Shown piece after piece: positions 1 to 12,161 of a stretch of 64,000 nucleotides of DNA; position 1 is the first letter of the stretch; each line of letters begins with the position of its first letter. The translations under genes and the position numbers were made by a program. The notes under the pieces were generated by a model. It ran no database searches and was not told the DNA's origin. It saw only the letters and a program-made list of their open reading frames with translations. Origin of the DNA: Stercorarius parasiticus (Eukaryota > Chordata > Aves > Charadriiformes > Stercorariidae); NCBI GenBank assembly GCA_013396915.1, contig VWZL01001370.1, positions 326,414-390,413 on the forward strand. Reading direction: 5' to 3'.

Positions 1-564
1 TTTTTGGGTGGATCTCTGCCTAATCACAATAACCAGTCTGTCGTTAAGGCAAAGCAGACTTGAAACTATTTTCACGCCTCTCCCTTCCTTAAAGGGCAAG
101 GTACAGACAGTAACTTCAGGATATTGAGAACACTGGAGAAAGCCATCATGAAGTATCTGACTGTGCAGCATCCAATTTCTAATATTAGAACTAAGCTAAC
201 AGAACACGTGGAAGGAAATAGAGGAGAACAGAAAAAGGAACAGAAATACTGTACGATTATCTTTGAACCCATCCACTATGTTTTTTATACAAATTCTTCC
301 AGATATTAGTGTACCAGAACAACCTCCTATTTCACAGCTTCAGAGCCCCAAATCTTCATGAGCAGGGCTGCAAGGTCACACTGCCCCAAACAGCCAGAGC
401 CAGCACCGGACTCTATTGTACACAGACAGCGACAGGAAGTACTGCCAACGTGAATTTTGAAATAAGAATCTCCACGAGTAATTCTAGTCCACAAGCTTCA
501 TGCAGGAGTTTGAGGAGACTCTTATTCATTGCACTGCCTTCGTTTCATTTTCTTCAAAGTCCAA
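1..564 (-). other. C1GALT1: C1GALT1 3'UTR, probably running off the left edge
   Basis: The sequence directly follows the C1GALT1 stop. No AATAAA or ATTAAA is visible on the minus strand in this stretch, so the cleavage site is probably beyond the window. Short open frames here have no recognisable homology. Confidence 0.6.
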
Positions 565-774
565 TTAATTCTCAGAAATTTTTTGCTTTAGCTTTTGGTT
601 ACCCTCTGGTGCTTCATTTTTGCTCTGTTCTTCTGGATTCTTTGCCGAATCAGGATTGTACCGATACAAATACCCATATGGACGGAGATGATAAATCAAA
701 TATTCCAAATGATACATAGTCACAGAATCAACGTAGTGGAATGAAACTGCTAGATCAGAGCAGCATCCGGGACC
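565..774 (-). CDS. C1GALT1: C1GALT1 terminal coding exon (residues 298-366 and stop)
   Basis: The acceptor AG is at 776-775. The exon opens [17 protein letters not shown], continues through the conserved [15 protein letters not shown] block, and stops at TAA 567-565. The last roughly 25 residues are charged (lysine, glutamate, asparagine) and are the most variable part of the family. The exon has no ATG near its start, so a simple ORF scan misses it. It was found by reading the minus strand after the phase-0 donor at 3208. Confidence 0.95.
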   Translation of the reverse strand, partial: GPGCCSDLAVSFHYVDSVTMYHLEYLIYHLRPYGYLYRYNPDSAKNPEEQSKNEAPEGNQKLKQKISEN

Positions 775-3700
775 CTAAAATACAAAACAAATCAAAATAA
801 TTAGCAGGAATTGCAAAGCATGCCCTGGCTTAAAGATCCAGGAAGAATTCAAACACATACTTGACTTCATGGTAAGAACCTCACGATCATCAGTCACTCA
901 TATACTTCAAAACTGAATGTTGGCAAGCAAAATGTGTCGGGCACATCTGCCAAAGCATCTTTCCAAAATAAAGTTGGACAAAGTCTTTTATTTCTGCAAT
1001 CAAGCCAGTGAAAAAACTAGCTGCCCTCATTAATGTCAAAGGTTTTTTGCTTTTCCATTCTTCTTTTTTTATGTTGGTGTTTGAATAAAACCAAGAAACA
1101 GCAAGCAGGTCTAAATGCGTTGCACTTATATATGAAACAATACATGCTTGTTATTTATGACGGCATGCATACAGACTATATAGGCCAAATGCGTGTGTAC
1201 GCCCACGTGTATTCATACATTATACGTTTTGGCAAAATTGTATAATTTTGTATTCTTTGTAAGGAAGTATCTAACTTCCTACATACAATAACAAATAATT
1301 TTGGAACTTTTTTTTAAAAGTTTATCAATTTCATTGACATTATTACGCATTTTTAAGAGCTAAAAGATCATTGTTAACACATTTGTTACAACTTGGTTTT
1401 CCTAGCTCAAATTCAGCTCTCAGAGCACTTTTCTGAAAGACAGTTTTGGGGGTGGTTTCGTCAGATATGATTGCTAATATTTCATCTCTAATCGGAACTA
1501 AGATTCAACATTTAAAAATACTGAAGAGAACAACTGTTACATAACTGTTCTTTCAATACTAACAAAGTTTGACCAATATAGCTTAGTTTTGATACTAGAT
1601 GCAGAATTCTCTATCCAAACACAAATATGATAGCACAGGATCAAACACGTGATTTCCATTATGGATCCCCACCACCCACTGCGTCATTTATGGATGTAAC
1701 TGTCCACAGCTCATCTACCCATGAACTGCAGCCATATCTAAAGCTGCTGCATTCTGACGCTAACTAAATACAGTATCGTAGTTGTTTTAAGCTACAGAAT
1801 GCTGTAGCCGCTGAATACAAGTATAAAATGAATGCTTTACAATGAAGAGAGTCTACTGAACTACTAAACTTTTTTTTTTTTCCAGTTTTACTGTGGAAGA
1901 GGTCCCACATTCTATCCTCGATTTTGGCCACTTATGCTGATCTCAAAAGCTTGCTGAAAAAGAATACCTTTAAAAGTAAGATTATAATCCTAAAAAAGAA
2001 GCCACATCACCAATCATATGATCGTTGAAGTATACAATGCAGAATACCTTCAGTTTGCTTTAATTTCAAGTAGCGTCCTGCTCCTCCCACCCCATTTGGG
2101 TTTTTTTTAGGTTTTTGTTTGGGTTGTTTTTTTTTTTAAAAACTGGAGATTTCAGATGTGGAACACAAAGGACAATCTGAAGTTCTTGCAGTGAGAATGT
2201 TTCGGCTTGTAAATGCTAGTTTTGTTGCTACCAGAAAATAATTTTTAAAAAATTAGCTTTGCCAGCTCTCATGCTTGCCTCCACTTCTACAGAAGGTAGA
2301 TGAGTCCAATACAACTACATTAAGGAGATCTAATCGTATTTCCTTGTTTGGGTCATGCTTTTGTTTCACTTCTAGGCAATGTTCATTCTTCTGTAATCTT
2401 TTCAACAGAATTCATTTACACATACATTTTAACAACCTTCAATAAAAAAGTGAGGGCAGGGCAGTTACCAGCATTCAAGCTAGGTCACACTGCACACAGT
2501 TATCAGTGATAAGAGAAGTATATTGCAGCACATCTCCATTTGAAGGGAAAAAGACTAGCAGGCAGTACATTGCCCAGCAGCCCATCCAGTAACTTAGGAA
2601 TCTCTTAGCCAATGTTAACCAACTACAAAATCACAAACAAGTCTCAAAATTACTTCAATTTCTACAGGTTTTATGCAAAATTTCCTGTCGGGTAGAAGAT
2701 AAAGGTGTATCAGTGTCACCTTCCCTTTTAGCAGGCTTTAATGTAACTAAACCATACTGTTTGAGCCCACTCTGTACAGTCGCACATACAGCTTGGAGTG
2801 AACCACCCTGGTCTCACTTCTCACTGCACACTGGGAATTGGGTGGCTGGAGGAGAAGCCAGGGACACTGCGTGTGAGATATAAGAGAGCAAAACAGAACA
2901 GTAACTTTGCAAGGAAGGTAGGAGTGCTGACAATAGACAAATGTGTCAAAAAGGTTTCATCATTTTTTGCTGTTCACAGAACATAGCAAAACAGTAATAA
3001 CTGAAGACTCATTTCTGGCATGTTAAGTTCTTAGCATCAACTTCTATTTGATAACTAGTTAATACATCTACACACGGGTGTATCACAGGCTCACAACAAA
3101 ATCTTCTTTTCTAAAACATGTTGACCTGTTATGAAACTGCTAATTCACACATCATACACATTATAAGCTGTACTTCATAAAACGGGTACCAGGTTCCTAA
3201 GGACTTACCTCTACAGCAGGATAATAATTATAATTCCAGTACCAGAATGTTTTTGGTAGGTATCCTCTGATTAAGTGATGTTCTGGAACGAAGGGATGAA
3301 AGGTTTCTCTACCACTTGTATCCCTAGAATCTCCTGCTTCCACATTAATGATCTCCATGCATTTTCCTAGTGCTAGGTCTTCAATAGAGGAACTGTGAGA
3401 GCATTTGTTCGTTTTAAATGCAGCAACAAATCTCTTCAGAGCTTCTTTGCTTAGAACATATCCTGCTCCTCCACTCATGTAGCCCTGTTTCACATAAGGC
3501 TTAAACCTTCTTCCAAAGTATATTGGTTGTTCAGGACTATATTTTGAAAGAAGCCATCTCAAATTGTCCAATACAACGTATGTATCATCATCTGCTTTCA
3601 TAAACCAATCAGCATCATCAAAATAATGGTCATATACATATTGAAAAGCTTTAATAGTCTTCCAGTACAGTTGATCCCTGCCTTCTTTGGTTTCTAGGCC

Positions 3701-5806
3701 CACAGTTGGGAAGTCTTTATTTTCCTCAGAGCTCATAAAAAGTATTTTATTACAACGTTGGGCCCAAGTGGCCTTAACATGCTTGGCTTTCTTTTCTAGA
3801 TTTTGAGGTCCAGTCATGACCCAACACAGTATTTTCACCTTCTGATACAGCCCCTCTGCAATATTTTTATTCTCATCTAAAAAAAGAGGAAAGTTCCAAA
3901 AAAAAATTAGACTTGATTGCAAAACAAATGTAGGAGCAACCTCCCCCCAGACATTCTGTTTGTAGATCAGAAAAGACATGCACAGAGAAAAAAGGCATTT
4001 GCTTTCAAATGAACCAGTTAATGAAATTTAATGTTAGACTTAGGAAGAAAACAAACAAGACTCCCAAAAACCAAGAAACCAAAATTCTTAAAGCTACTTC
4101 AACTCCACAGGACGAAGGACAGCATAACAACCATATCAAAATGGTTATCTGTTCAGGGAAGTGTGGCTTTAGCCAAACTTGGTTTGTACATAAAAACTGT
4201 TTGGAGGCAACCTCTTTATGGTGTTGGAGGACTAATGAAAATTAAAAAGCTGAATATTTTTGACATTTGCAATGAACACAACTTAATGATGACAACACAG
4301 AAAGATGAAAAAGCTAATAAGCTCCGTTATATATAAATATTCATGTTAACTAACAAAACCTAATAAATATTTCTAAAAAAGCAACATTTTTGAAGGAAAA
4401 AGCAGATGGTAAGCCAAAAAGAAAGAATTTATCACCAAATAAAGTTACATCTTCTTTCTAAAAAATCACATGAAATAAGTTAGGATACTATGAAACTAGT
4501 ATTATTGTTATGCTAAAATGTTTCAGCATATCTAACAGAATAAATAGACACAGTTATCTGAGGTGTGCAATACAATGTTTCCCAAGCTTCCAAGGCATTA
4601 ATTTCCCTCAAAGAAACATTTTCACTCAATACATAGAGAGCAATTTTAATTAATGTAAAAGAAAATTCCCTAGAGAGTGAGATCTGCATAACTGGTCCTA
4701 AAATATTCCTGCTTACACTTTGTGCAACGACAGATCAGATTTCTTTGCGATGTTCTGCAATTACATATGAAACACTCACAAACTTGTCTTACAAAGTTTG
4801 CGGTTTATATATGCTAAAGCAGCAAATTACTTATTAACATCTTCTTCAGGAAATGCATTATAGTGCAATTTTTCTCATCCAAACTGTCCCATCTCAGGCA
4901 CTACCTGTATTTAGGATTTAGAATGAACTCATTTAATGAGATGTGTCAAATGTAAAAGTATGCCTGAAATATTAGAAGGGTCAACCTTCTTTGTAAAAAT
5001 TAAAAAAAAAAAGAAAAAATCAGAGTGCAACAGAATTTCTCTGGTTTTGACTGCAAACTGCTGCATGATCAGCTTGGCAAACAACGCCTAAAGTGATCCC
5101 CTCTGCCCCCTCGCCCCGTCCCAATTCCAAGTTTTACTAATGTGTCCAAGAGTGCATTTCTTTTGGTTTTTTTAGCTTTACCTGAGAAGCTAGATCAAAA
5201 GTTAGAAGTGGTCCAAAATTAGCTTCTTGAAGCTAAAAAGCAATTCAGCCACATCTACAGTGCTAGCAAATATATCTGCTTAGCAAAACCACCATTTGAT
5301 GTCAATACTTAATTTGAGAAGTTCCTGCTCCAAACAAGTCTGGATACAGAAGCTGGACAAACAGTTGGTCTCTAAGGAAAAAAAATCACTACTGCAATAA
5401 AATTTTAAACAAAGAAAACCACCATTCAGTAGACCTCAGGGGAAAAAGTTATTTAGATGTAACCTGAACATGGGGAAAGTGAAAGAAAAGGACTCATACA
5501 AATTCTTGGCAGTGAAGAAAGCAACATTTTGCAATGCATGAAAAGGGAGCATATTATATAATTAGTCAGGCGTAACAAAATACCTTTATGCTGTCCAGAG
5601 TCTGCATTGAAATTCATTTGTCCTTGCAGTTGATTGTTATCGGTATCTGCTGAGTGTTGACCATGTGGATCATTGTGAAGGATATGAGGCTGGATCTTAA
5701 CCTGTTCTTCTAGTATAATGCTAAACAGAAGATAGCATACGAAAAATCCTATTGCTGATCCAAAAGTGAAGGTCAGAAGGTTCATCAAAGACTTAGAAGA
5801 GGCCAT
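565..5806 (-). CDS. C1GALT1: C1GALT1, core 1 beta-1,3-galactosyltransferase (T-synthase), complete CDS in 3 exons
   Basis: Exons join as 5806-5584, 3876-3209 and 774-565 on the minus strand (223+668+210 = 1101 bases, 366 residues plus stop). All introns are GT-AG and the phases agree. The family transfers galactose from UDP-Gal to GalNAc-Ser/Thr in the Golgi to make the T antigen, and needs the chaperone COSMC (C1GALT1C1). Visible parts: a short cytoplasmic N-terminus, a signal-anchor membrane segment at about residues 9-32, a variable stem, then a GT31 catalytic domain from about residue 84. The metal-binding acidic motif is ADDDTY (DDD at 170-172). The blocks [18 protein letters not shown] and [11 protein letters not shown] are those of C1GALT1. 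The start was chosen at 5806 because MASSKS aligns with the known N-terminus and the ATG has G at -3 and +4. The lysine-rich tail ends KISEN. The family assignment is close to certain. Confidence 0.97.
775..3208 (-). other. C1GALT1 intron between coding exons 2 and 3
   Basis: AT-rich intronic DNA with several homopolymer T and A tracts (for example about 1869-1880 and 2100-2140). I see no recognisable repeat family, RNA gene or exon in it. Confidence 0.85.
3209..3876 (-). CDS. C1GALT1: C1GALT1 main catalytic exon (residues 75-297)
   Basis: The acceptor AG is at 3878-3877, giving [14 protein letters not shown] after the split codon is closed. The donor GT is at 3208-3207 after YNYYPAVE (phase 0). 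The exon contains nearly the whole GT31 domain, including [19 protein letters not shown] and the ADDDTY metal motif. Conceptual reading frames that continue past either splice site (for example into intron 3877-3979) are not protein. Confidence 0.97.
3877..5583 (-). other. C1GALT1 intron between coding exons 1 and 2
   Basis: AT-rich, unique-looking intron of 1707 bases with consensus ends. Open frames at 4009-4336 are chance. Nothing else can be supported. Confidence 0.85.
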
Positions 5807-5823
5807 CTCCTGAAGGTAATACA
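5584..5823 (-). CDS. C1GALT1: C1GALT1 first coding exon (17 nt 5'UTR plus residues 1-74)
   Basis: The acceptor AG is at 5825-5824 after a T-rich tract, and the ATG is 5806-5804. The exon encodes the signal anchor and stem, up to a split codon after SGQHK. The donor GT is at 5583-5582 (phase 1). The sequence [10 protein letters not shown] matches the stem of known C1GALT1 proteins. Confidence 0.95.
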
Positions 5824-8633
5824 CTGTCAAAAAGAAATGAAAAATACATTAAGATTAAAGCCGCTTAATGCAGAAATCAAATCTAAAACTATAGAAAGAA
5901 ATCAAGGACTAAATCTCTGGAAACAGAGATCTCAGTTCTAGCTCAGATTCAGCTCCCCTGGGCTTGCATGGAAGTGTAAGTACAACAGCAATGCAAATAT
6001 TCATATAAAATTGTACAACCGTTGATAGATATAGTGCAAAAGGCCTACCATATATTCTTCAGCTTAAATTATAAAGGACAGTCATAAATCACAATAGTGA
6101 CTATACATACAAAAAACATGAATTATATTTATACAAGAATGTACACATTTAAAGTGCTATATCTTAATCATAAAATTGTAATATATGTTCACTTTGTTCT
6201 CTTCATCCCAAGAAATCTGTGCTTTAAAACGTAATACCTAAATCTTTTACAAAGCTAAAAGATGATGATCAAAGACAAACTACAGGTCAAGACACAATAT
6301 GGTCATGAGATGTATTTAAGATCCAGGAGTAAGTATACTTCTTTAACAGATGTCAAGCATGAGCAGATTTTGAAGAGTTATAAAAGCAAATGTACTCTCA
6401 AAGTAGGGCAGTTTTCCTTCCACTTTTAGGAAGTACTGAGGATAGACTTTCAGAAGAAAGAGTAAGACAACATCTGAATTTTCATACAGAAACATCCAAT
6501 TTTAAAAGACATGTGAAGGAAGAGGAGAAGAAAACGCATTAGCCTCAAGGCCTCTTCTACACATCAAAACCCTTGTATTTCAGTAATACAAAAAGCCCTT
6601 CACTTCAGCCACACCCTTGCTTCTCAAAAACTAAAGGGCTTGGCTGACCATTTTTATAAAATTAAACAAAACCAGCACCTACGCCTGAATAAAGTGAGCT
6701 TTATATATAGGAAACAAGCGTGAATTTTTGAAGCGTGAACACTTGCAAACTAATTTCAGGCTGTTGGGGCTTGAGGCCTTTTCATCTTTGCAGAGGGTCG
6801 AGACATCTTCCAATAATTCATGACTAAACTACAAAAACATTGACTGTTAAATATATACTGGATTCAAGCCAGAGCCTTACAAACAAGTTGATGACATTCC
6901 CTCCATTAGGATCATTCCTAATGTCACTGGGCAGAACCCAATTTAGTTAGTCAAGGAGCCAAAAAAAAAAAATTATGGAATGTACAGAGCATCGATGAAA
7001 ACCATCGATCAGAAAAGAGCTGCAGCCACCAAAACAACTCATTTAGCCTGCACCCACTTCTCTCATTGACTGTGCAGAGTCTATTGGAAAAAGCCTGTCC
7101 CCAAGCGAGCGGCATAAATCACTTCGCAGCAACACGCACTCCAAATACGAGCTTTCTGTTTGTCGGAGTGCTCTCCTGAACAGAAAGCAGAGAGGAGAGA
7201 AAGTAGGTGTGCATATTGTTAGGCTGGCACTTTCAGAAATCATCAGATTTACTGCACACATACAGATCTAGATCATTTGAGAGCGAAGCAGCTCTAACAC
7301 GTGATTTGCTGTTCTTTCCACACTGTTAGAAAAGGAAAGAAAACTGGAAACACAATTTGGAGCACAAAATAAAAATCGAGAAACTTAAAGGCTGTATCAA
7401 ATTCACATAACTGTGGTTGATCAGAAGCTGTAGTTCTTGAATATGCAACAGCACATTATACAATTTTCTAATCATATGTTGTATTCTCTCAATTCAATAT
7501 TACATCTTGGTGGAGACTAACAATTGCCTTTATATATCACATCTTAGAGTATAAAAATGACTGTATTATCATTTGTGACCCAGGCCTTGGAAAAACGACT
7601 TGGTTTCCAGCTTTATTTCTATTGTCTTATAAGCCACTAACTTGGGAAGAAAACATGAGAACTTAGATGAGGTGCCTTCCAAAAAAACCAAAACAAAACA
7701 AAAAGCAAAACCCCAAAACATTTAAGGAAAAGCCTATATGCACAAGCAGCCTATGACACTGAGAAGCATCCACTGTACTAAAATTATTATTTTTGTTTTC
7801 ACTTTCCCTATCTATCACCACAAAGTCCCCTCAAAATTTGCAATACACAAAGGGAGAGGACCAGAATAAAACAATGCCTTCCTTCAGTATATTAAAAGGG
7901 GAAAAAATAAAAATCCATGCATGCACACAGCATAGCTACAGCACTTTCTAGAATAAAAAGTCTCCATTGTTCCACTTTTCCATATTAGTTGTCTCTTTGC
8001 CATACAATTTCAGTTATCTGCTCTAACAGCTGTTAAAATTACTCTTGCTTGGAAAGAAAAAAAGAAAATAACTTTAAAATAACTGGTGCTTATTAAACTA
8101 TGGTATTATGTTCAATCAGATTCTTTAGAAAAAAAAAAGTTTAGGTGTATTAGAAATGTTAGAAGATAAAAAAGTGCATTCATCACATTTGGAAATCAGA
8201 AGTTAATTTGGCAGTATTCCACACACAAAGAGGATTTCTGGGAGCAGGTAGGGACAGATGCTGAAGCTGCACTTCATATTTGATATGAAATGGCTCTAGC
8301 TACAGTTTCCAATCGAAAATAATCTGCTGATGGTTCTATCAATTTTTTTATCAACAGACTGAACCACTATATACGTGTATCTGTATGTTTATAAACTCCA
8401 TCAGTAAACAGGGCAGAAATCTTAATTTTTTATATTATCTTGATATTTGACATAAGTAGAGTCTTTTAACTTGCCAGCAAAAATAACCGAATGCTACAGC
8501 ATTAGACTAGAACCAGAAAATGTCTAAAAGGAATGTCAGTTCTTATTATGACAAGCATCCCCACTCGGACTCTTTGTTGACATTCTTTTCTATACAGGGA
8601 TTTATTCAGGGGCAAGACAAGCAAAACATTTAA

Positions 8634-8770
8634 GTGTTCAAGGTCAGGTTGGGTGCGGCTTTGAGCTACCCCATCTAGTGAAAGATGTCCCCGCTCATGG
8701 CAGGGTGTTGGACTAGATCATCTTTAAAGGTCCCTTCCAACCCAAACCATTCTGTGATGCTATGATTCTA
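8634..8770 (+). mobile_element. CR1 LINE 3'-end fragment
   Basis: Starts with a GTTCAAGGTCAGGTTGGGTG block, passes through the GGACTAGATCATCTTTAAAGG box, and ends in the CR1 tail with CATTCTGTGATGCTATGATTC. It is a severely 5'-truncated copy of about 137 bases, as is usual for avian CR1, and lies antisense to C1GALT1 in intron 1. Confidence 0.92.
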
Positions 8771-9499
8771 CGACAGAGAAGGAAAAGGCAAGTGCAAAAC
8801 ATACCAGGTCACTAAAACATCCCCGTTTTTATTCCTATTTCTATTTTTACTTCTCTCGAGTTAAAAAACATACACTACTTAAAAAAAACCCCACCTACAA
8901 CAAAAGCCTAGGTTTAAATTTAAATCATGCTCCATTGCTTTATCATGGAAGCTTAAACAAATAAATCTATTTAGTATTCATGTAGGTAGCCCTATTCACA
9001 TCAACCACACCAACCATTTTTTTTTAACAGTCATTGTAGATTCAGCTCCAAATTTAAATTTTGAGAGTCAATGACTTCTGCATCTTCAAACTCACAGAAA
9101 AAGTAATTTTCCCGTGTTAGGGGCTGCTGAACCTGGCAGCCCAATGGAGACAAGGTTGCTGCAATTCCACATCCCCAGGTCCAGACAGTGGCAAGGCTGT
9201 GGATGTATTCCCGCAGTTGCACAGGCAAACATGCGTGTACACATGGCTGGCCACACAGATCAACACAGCTAAAAACAGTGTTCGTGCAAACACAAACATG
9301 GTCTAGCCTCTCCCCAGCTGACTAGGACAAAAGTCCATTAGTGACGAATATACACATACATCCAATGTACATACACAGAGCTCCCCATAAGCATACCATG
9401 ATTCCCCAGTAAATAATGGCCTTAGACACTCAGTCTACTCAGTAACCGCCCCTTGGATCCTTTTGTCTCCAGTTGCCTCACTCAGAGACACACAGGCAA

Positions 9500-10400
9500 A
9501 TGAGCCTCCAAAATGACTCACAGATCTTACAGTCCCTCCAGTAGCTGGCTTGGGCCTCCTGGACTCTCATATTGCCAAATTGAAGACCCTCTGGTCTCAC
9601 TAGTACCTGTCCCACACCAACAGCTGCCTCAAAACCTGGCTCCGAAGCCTCTTGTCCTACTTGCTGGCTAGCCCTGCATGATATCACTAGCAATGACACA
9701 CTGGCATGCTTGCCAAGACAATACACATGCACTCCAGTCTCCCCAGTTACTGGCACTGCAGCCGTAGAAGCCTCTATGACTCACGGTCTCCACTCCAGTT
9801 GCTGGCATTTTAGATCCTCAGTCACTCCAATTTCTCCAGTGGCTGGCACACCAGACACAGAGATCCCTACAACTTATGGTACCACTCCGGTTGCTGGCAC
9901 TTAGACCTCAGTATGCACACATGAATATAGCACAGAGTCCCCTCATCCAGGAAAACAGTTGGAAATGGAGCTTAATGAGAAAAGAGGACACGGTGTGGTA
10001 ATTGGCACAGGGCATGGCCAAACGTACCATTTGTTCACAACTGACGAGGCCCCTTTATACCCTTATCCTTCTATTCTCCCATGCTTGCTCCTCCCCAAAT
10101 CACCTTGTTCCCTCCCTTTGGTCCCTCCCCTGAGCATCCCATAATAGGTTTTGTACAATCACAAGATGCTCTTCTCCTGCATCCCATAATACGTCCCATA
10201 TTCTATAGGCAGTTACCCCCCTCAATCTTGTAAACTGTTCCGGAGAACAGCTTTCTGTTGACTTGATGCCTGTCACGCCCAGGCAATGGGGCTGATGACT
10301 CTCCAGTGACAGAACCAGGGGCAGCTTCATCTGACGAAATTAATGGGGTCCCCCCACCCCACGGTGCCTCTGTGTGGTCCTCGTGATGAGCCTTTTAACA
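9500..10400 (-). mobile_element. Probable degenerate retroviral-type LTR (solo)
   Basis: Read on the minus strand, a TGTTAAAAGG start at 10400 is followed about 340 bases later by a TATA-like GTATAAAGGG (10060-10051). This is the spacing expected of an LTR U3 region. Downstream of it, five imperfect copies of a CTCCAGTTGCTGGCA motif (plus-strand sense, near 9536, 9735, 9793, 9833 and 9884) form an irregular array. No coding region, primer-binding site or convincing target duplication was found. The left limit is uncertain and could reach about 9010. Confidence 0.4.
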
Positions 10401-11470
10401 CATAATCTAAAATACCGGTCTCGCTCTGCTAGCTGATCCAACAAGGGCTAAAGTCACCTTCCTAATCCAAAGCAAATTTAGGGAATCCCCATGCAATAGG
10501 AATATATGATACTGGACCTTGCCCCAACCCTCAAAAAAAACCAAAACCAAAAGCACCTTTAAAATTAATACTTTTAAGCAAACTCTGACCATGTAACTTT
10601 TGGAACTTATTTCAAGAGGAAAGACATTCAACAAAAAAAACCAAAGCAACCCAAAACCTTAAATGTGGCATTTTGAAATTTATAGAATGCAGGACAGAAC
10701 TCCAGATATTTTTACACATGTTTAATCCCGGTATCATTCCATAATCCCTTTAAGATTTCATAAATTAACTATGAGAAATATGGCTAGCCTATATACCCAG
10801 CTGGCTCTTCCTTGTATCCCTTACTTAAGGAGTAAGGGATTCATGCTCTGAGGTCCCAGGATGAAACAGAATGTAAAAGCCCTTTGAGAGCTGCATAATT
10901 CGCAATTAAATTGATCTCTACCACCACGTACTTAACAGTCGAGCAACACATCAGAACAATTAAAAGTCAAAATGTACAAAATTTAGCTGCGTGATGCCCA
11001 AGAAAGGTCTTCTGCTCATTAGGTCCCATTATTTCTAGAAGCTTTACATGTACATATTCGTATGCTTCTAAAATGAAGCTATATTCAAAACAGTTGTACA
11101 TTCACTGCCTGTATCATTGCCTGTACATACAGGCCACCATTGCCTGTATCAAGGATTACTGTGAACTGATGCAGTTTCCTACCAACTAAGCACAGATTAT
11201 ATTTTTCACTTCCAAACATATTTTGGTTTGAGGTTGTTTTTTTTTAAGGAATCTAATAATTTCTAAGCATTTCTTTGGAAGGGAACTTCTTCCACCAAAA
11301 CCTCTTGGTTGTTCTATTCAAAAATACAGACAACAGCAGCAAGGTATTTTGGCACAGGTGTCCAGTAACAGCACTGAAACAAGATGTATAACAACCCACA
11401 TCCCATGTGAGAGGGAAGACGCTGACACCCTCTTTCAGCAACAAGTTACCACGTCCAACACGCGGCTTTC
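10401..11470. other. Unique intronic sequence
   Basis: Upper part of C1GALT1 intron 1. AT-rich, without recognisable repeat or gene. A short direct repeat of TTGCCTGTA occurs near 11116-11150. Confidence 0.6.
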
Positions 11471-11843
11471 TAGATCTCTAACAACTTACTAAAGAGAACT
11501 GCGACGTCAGTCCAGGAAGTCCCCGTTACGAGGCGCAGGCGGCGATGGCCGGGGAGCAGCGAGCGACTCCCCCGTCCAGAAGGCACCTTCCTCCCTCCGC
11601 TGGGGCTCTGAGGGCCTCGCCGCCTCCCGAGGAGACCCCCTCCTTCGGAGTCTCTCCCTCCCAGGCGGGCAGCCAGGCACCTGCTGTCCCCGCAAACCGC
11701 GGCTCCCGCGGGCACCTTTCTCGCCGCCGCTGGGCTGGCACGCACCGCCCCGGCCGCCTCCTCCCGCCCCGTCACCGCAAGGGAAGGTGCCACCTTCCGC
11801 ACCTTCCCTCACGTCGCCTCCCCAGACGGGGCGATGCCCTTCA

Positions 11844-11896
11844 GGGGCCGGCCGGCCGGCCGGCCTGCCTGCCTGCCCGCCCGCCGGCCGGCCTCC
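11844..11896. repeat. GGCC/TGCC tetranucleotide repeat
   Basis: A run of GGCC units passes into TGCC and CGCC units and back to GGCC, inside the CpG island. It probably mutates by slippage. Confidence 0.85.
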
Positions 11897-11973
11897 CCTC
11901 ACCGACCGTCCGGCCCGGCCCAGCCCAGCCCCGGCCCCGCCACCGCTCCCTTAGTGCTGCTCCCCGCCCTCAC

Positions 11974-12121
11974 CTCCTGGGCCAGCGGTGGGTCGTCGTG
12001 CGCTCAGCCGCGCGGCCCACAGACAACCGTTGGCCGCGCGCAGGCGGGGAGGCCGCCACACGCCGCCGCCACCGGCACCATCCCGCCGCCCCGCGCTACG
12101 CACCCCCTGGAGCGGCGGGGG
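11974..12121 (-). other. C1GALT1: Candidate non-coding exon 1 of C1GALT1 (5' limit unknown)
   Basis: On the minus strand, CCAGGAG is followed by GTGAGGGCG, a strong donor with GT at 11973-11972, inside the densest part of the CpG island. An alternative donor, GTAAGTTG at 11489-11484, sits at the edge of the island. The transcription start is not visible because of the N gap. Transcript data are needed to decide. Confidence 0.4.
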
Positions 12122-12161
12122 NNNNNNNNNNNNNNNNNNNNNNNNNNNNNNNNNNNNNNNN
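12122..12161. other. Assembly gap (40 N)
   Basis: Forty undetermined bases in the centre of the C1GALT1 CpG island, where GC-rich sequence is often lost in assemblies. The true missing length may differ. Translations across it are meaningless. Confidence 0.99.

Larger units (their letters stand above)
5824..11973 (-). other. C1GALT1 intron 1 (5'UTR intron), approximate upper limit
   Basis: The lower end is the acceptor at 5824-5825. The upper end depends on which exon 1 donor is used (11489-11488 or 11973-11972). It holds a CR1 fragment (8634-8770) and an LTR-like region (about 9500-10400). The remainder is unique AT-rich sequence. Confidence 0.65.

Noticed and set aside
5807..5830. Upstream extension of C1GALT1 (TVYYLQE before MASSKS)
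   Set aside because: It runs through the splice acceptor at 5824-5825 into the intron and lacks an ATG. The ATG at 5806 fits the family N-terminus.
9710..9904. Frame with repeated PVTGT/PVAGT residues, mucin-like
   Set aside because: It is produced by the nucleotide repeat CTCCAGTTGCTGGCA in the LTR-like region. It is short, with no signal peptide or flanking gene structure.
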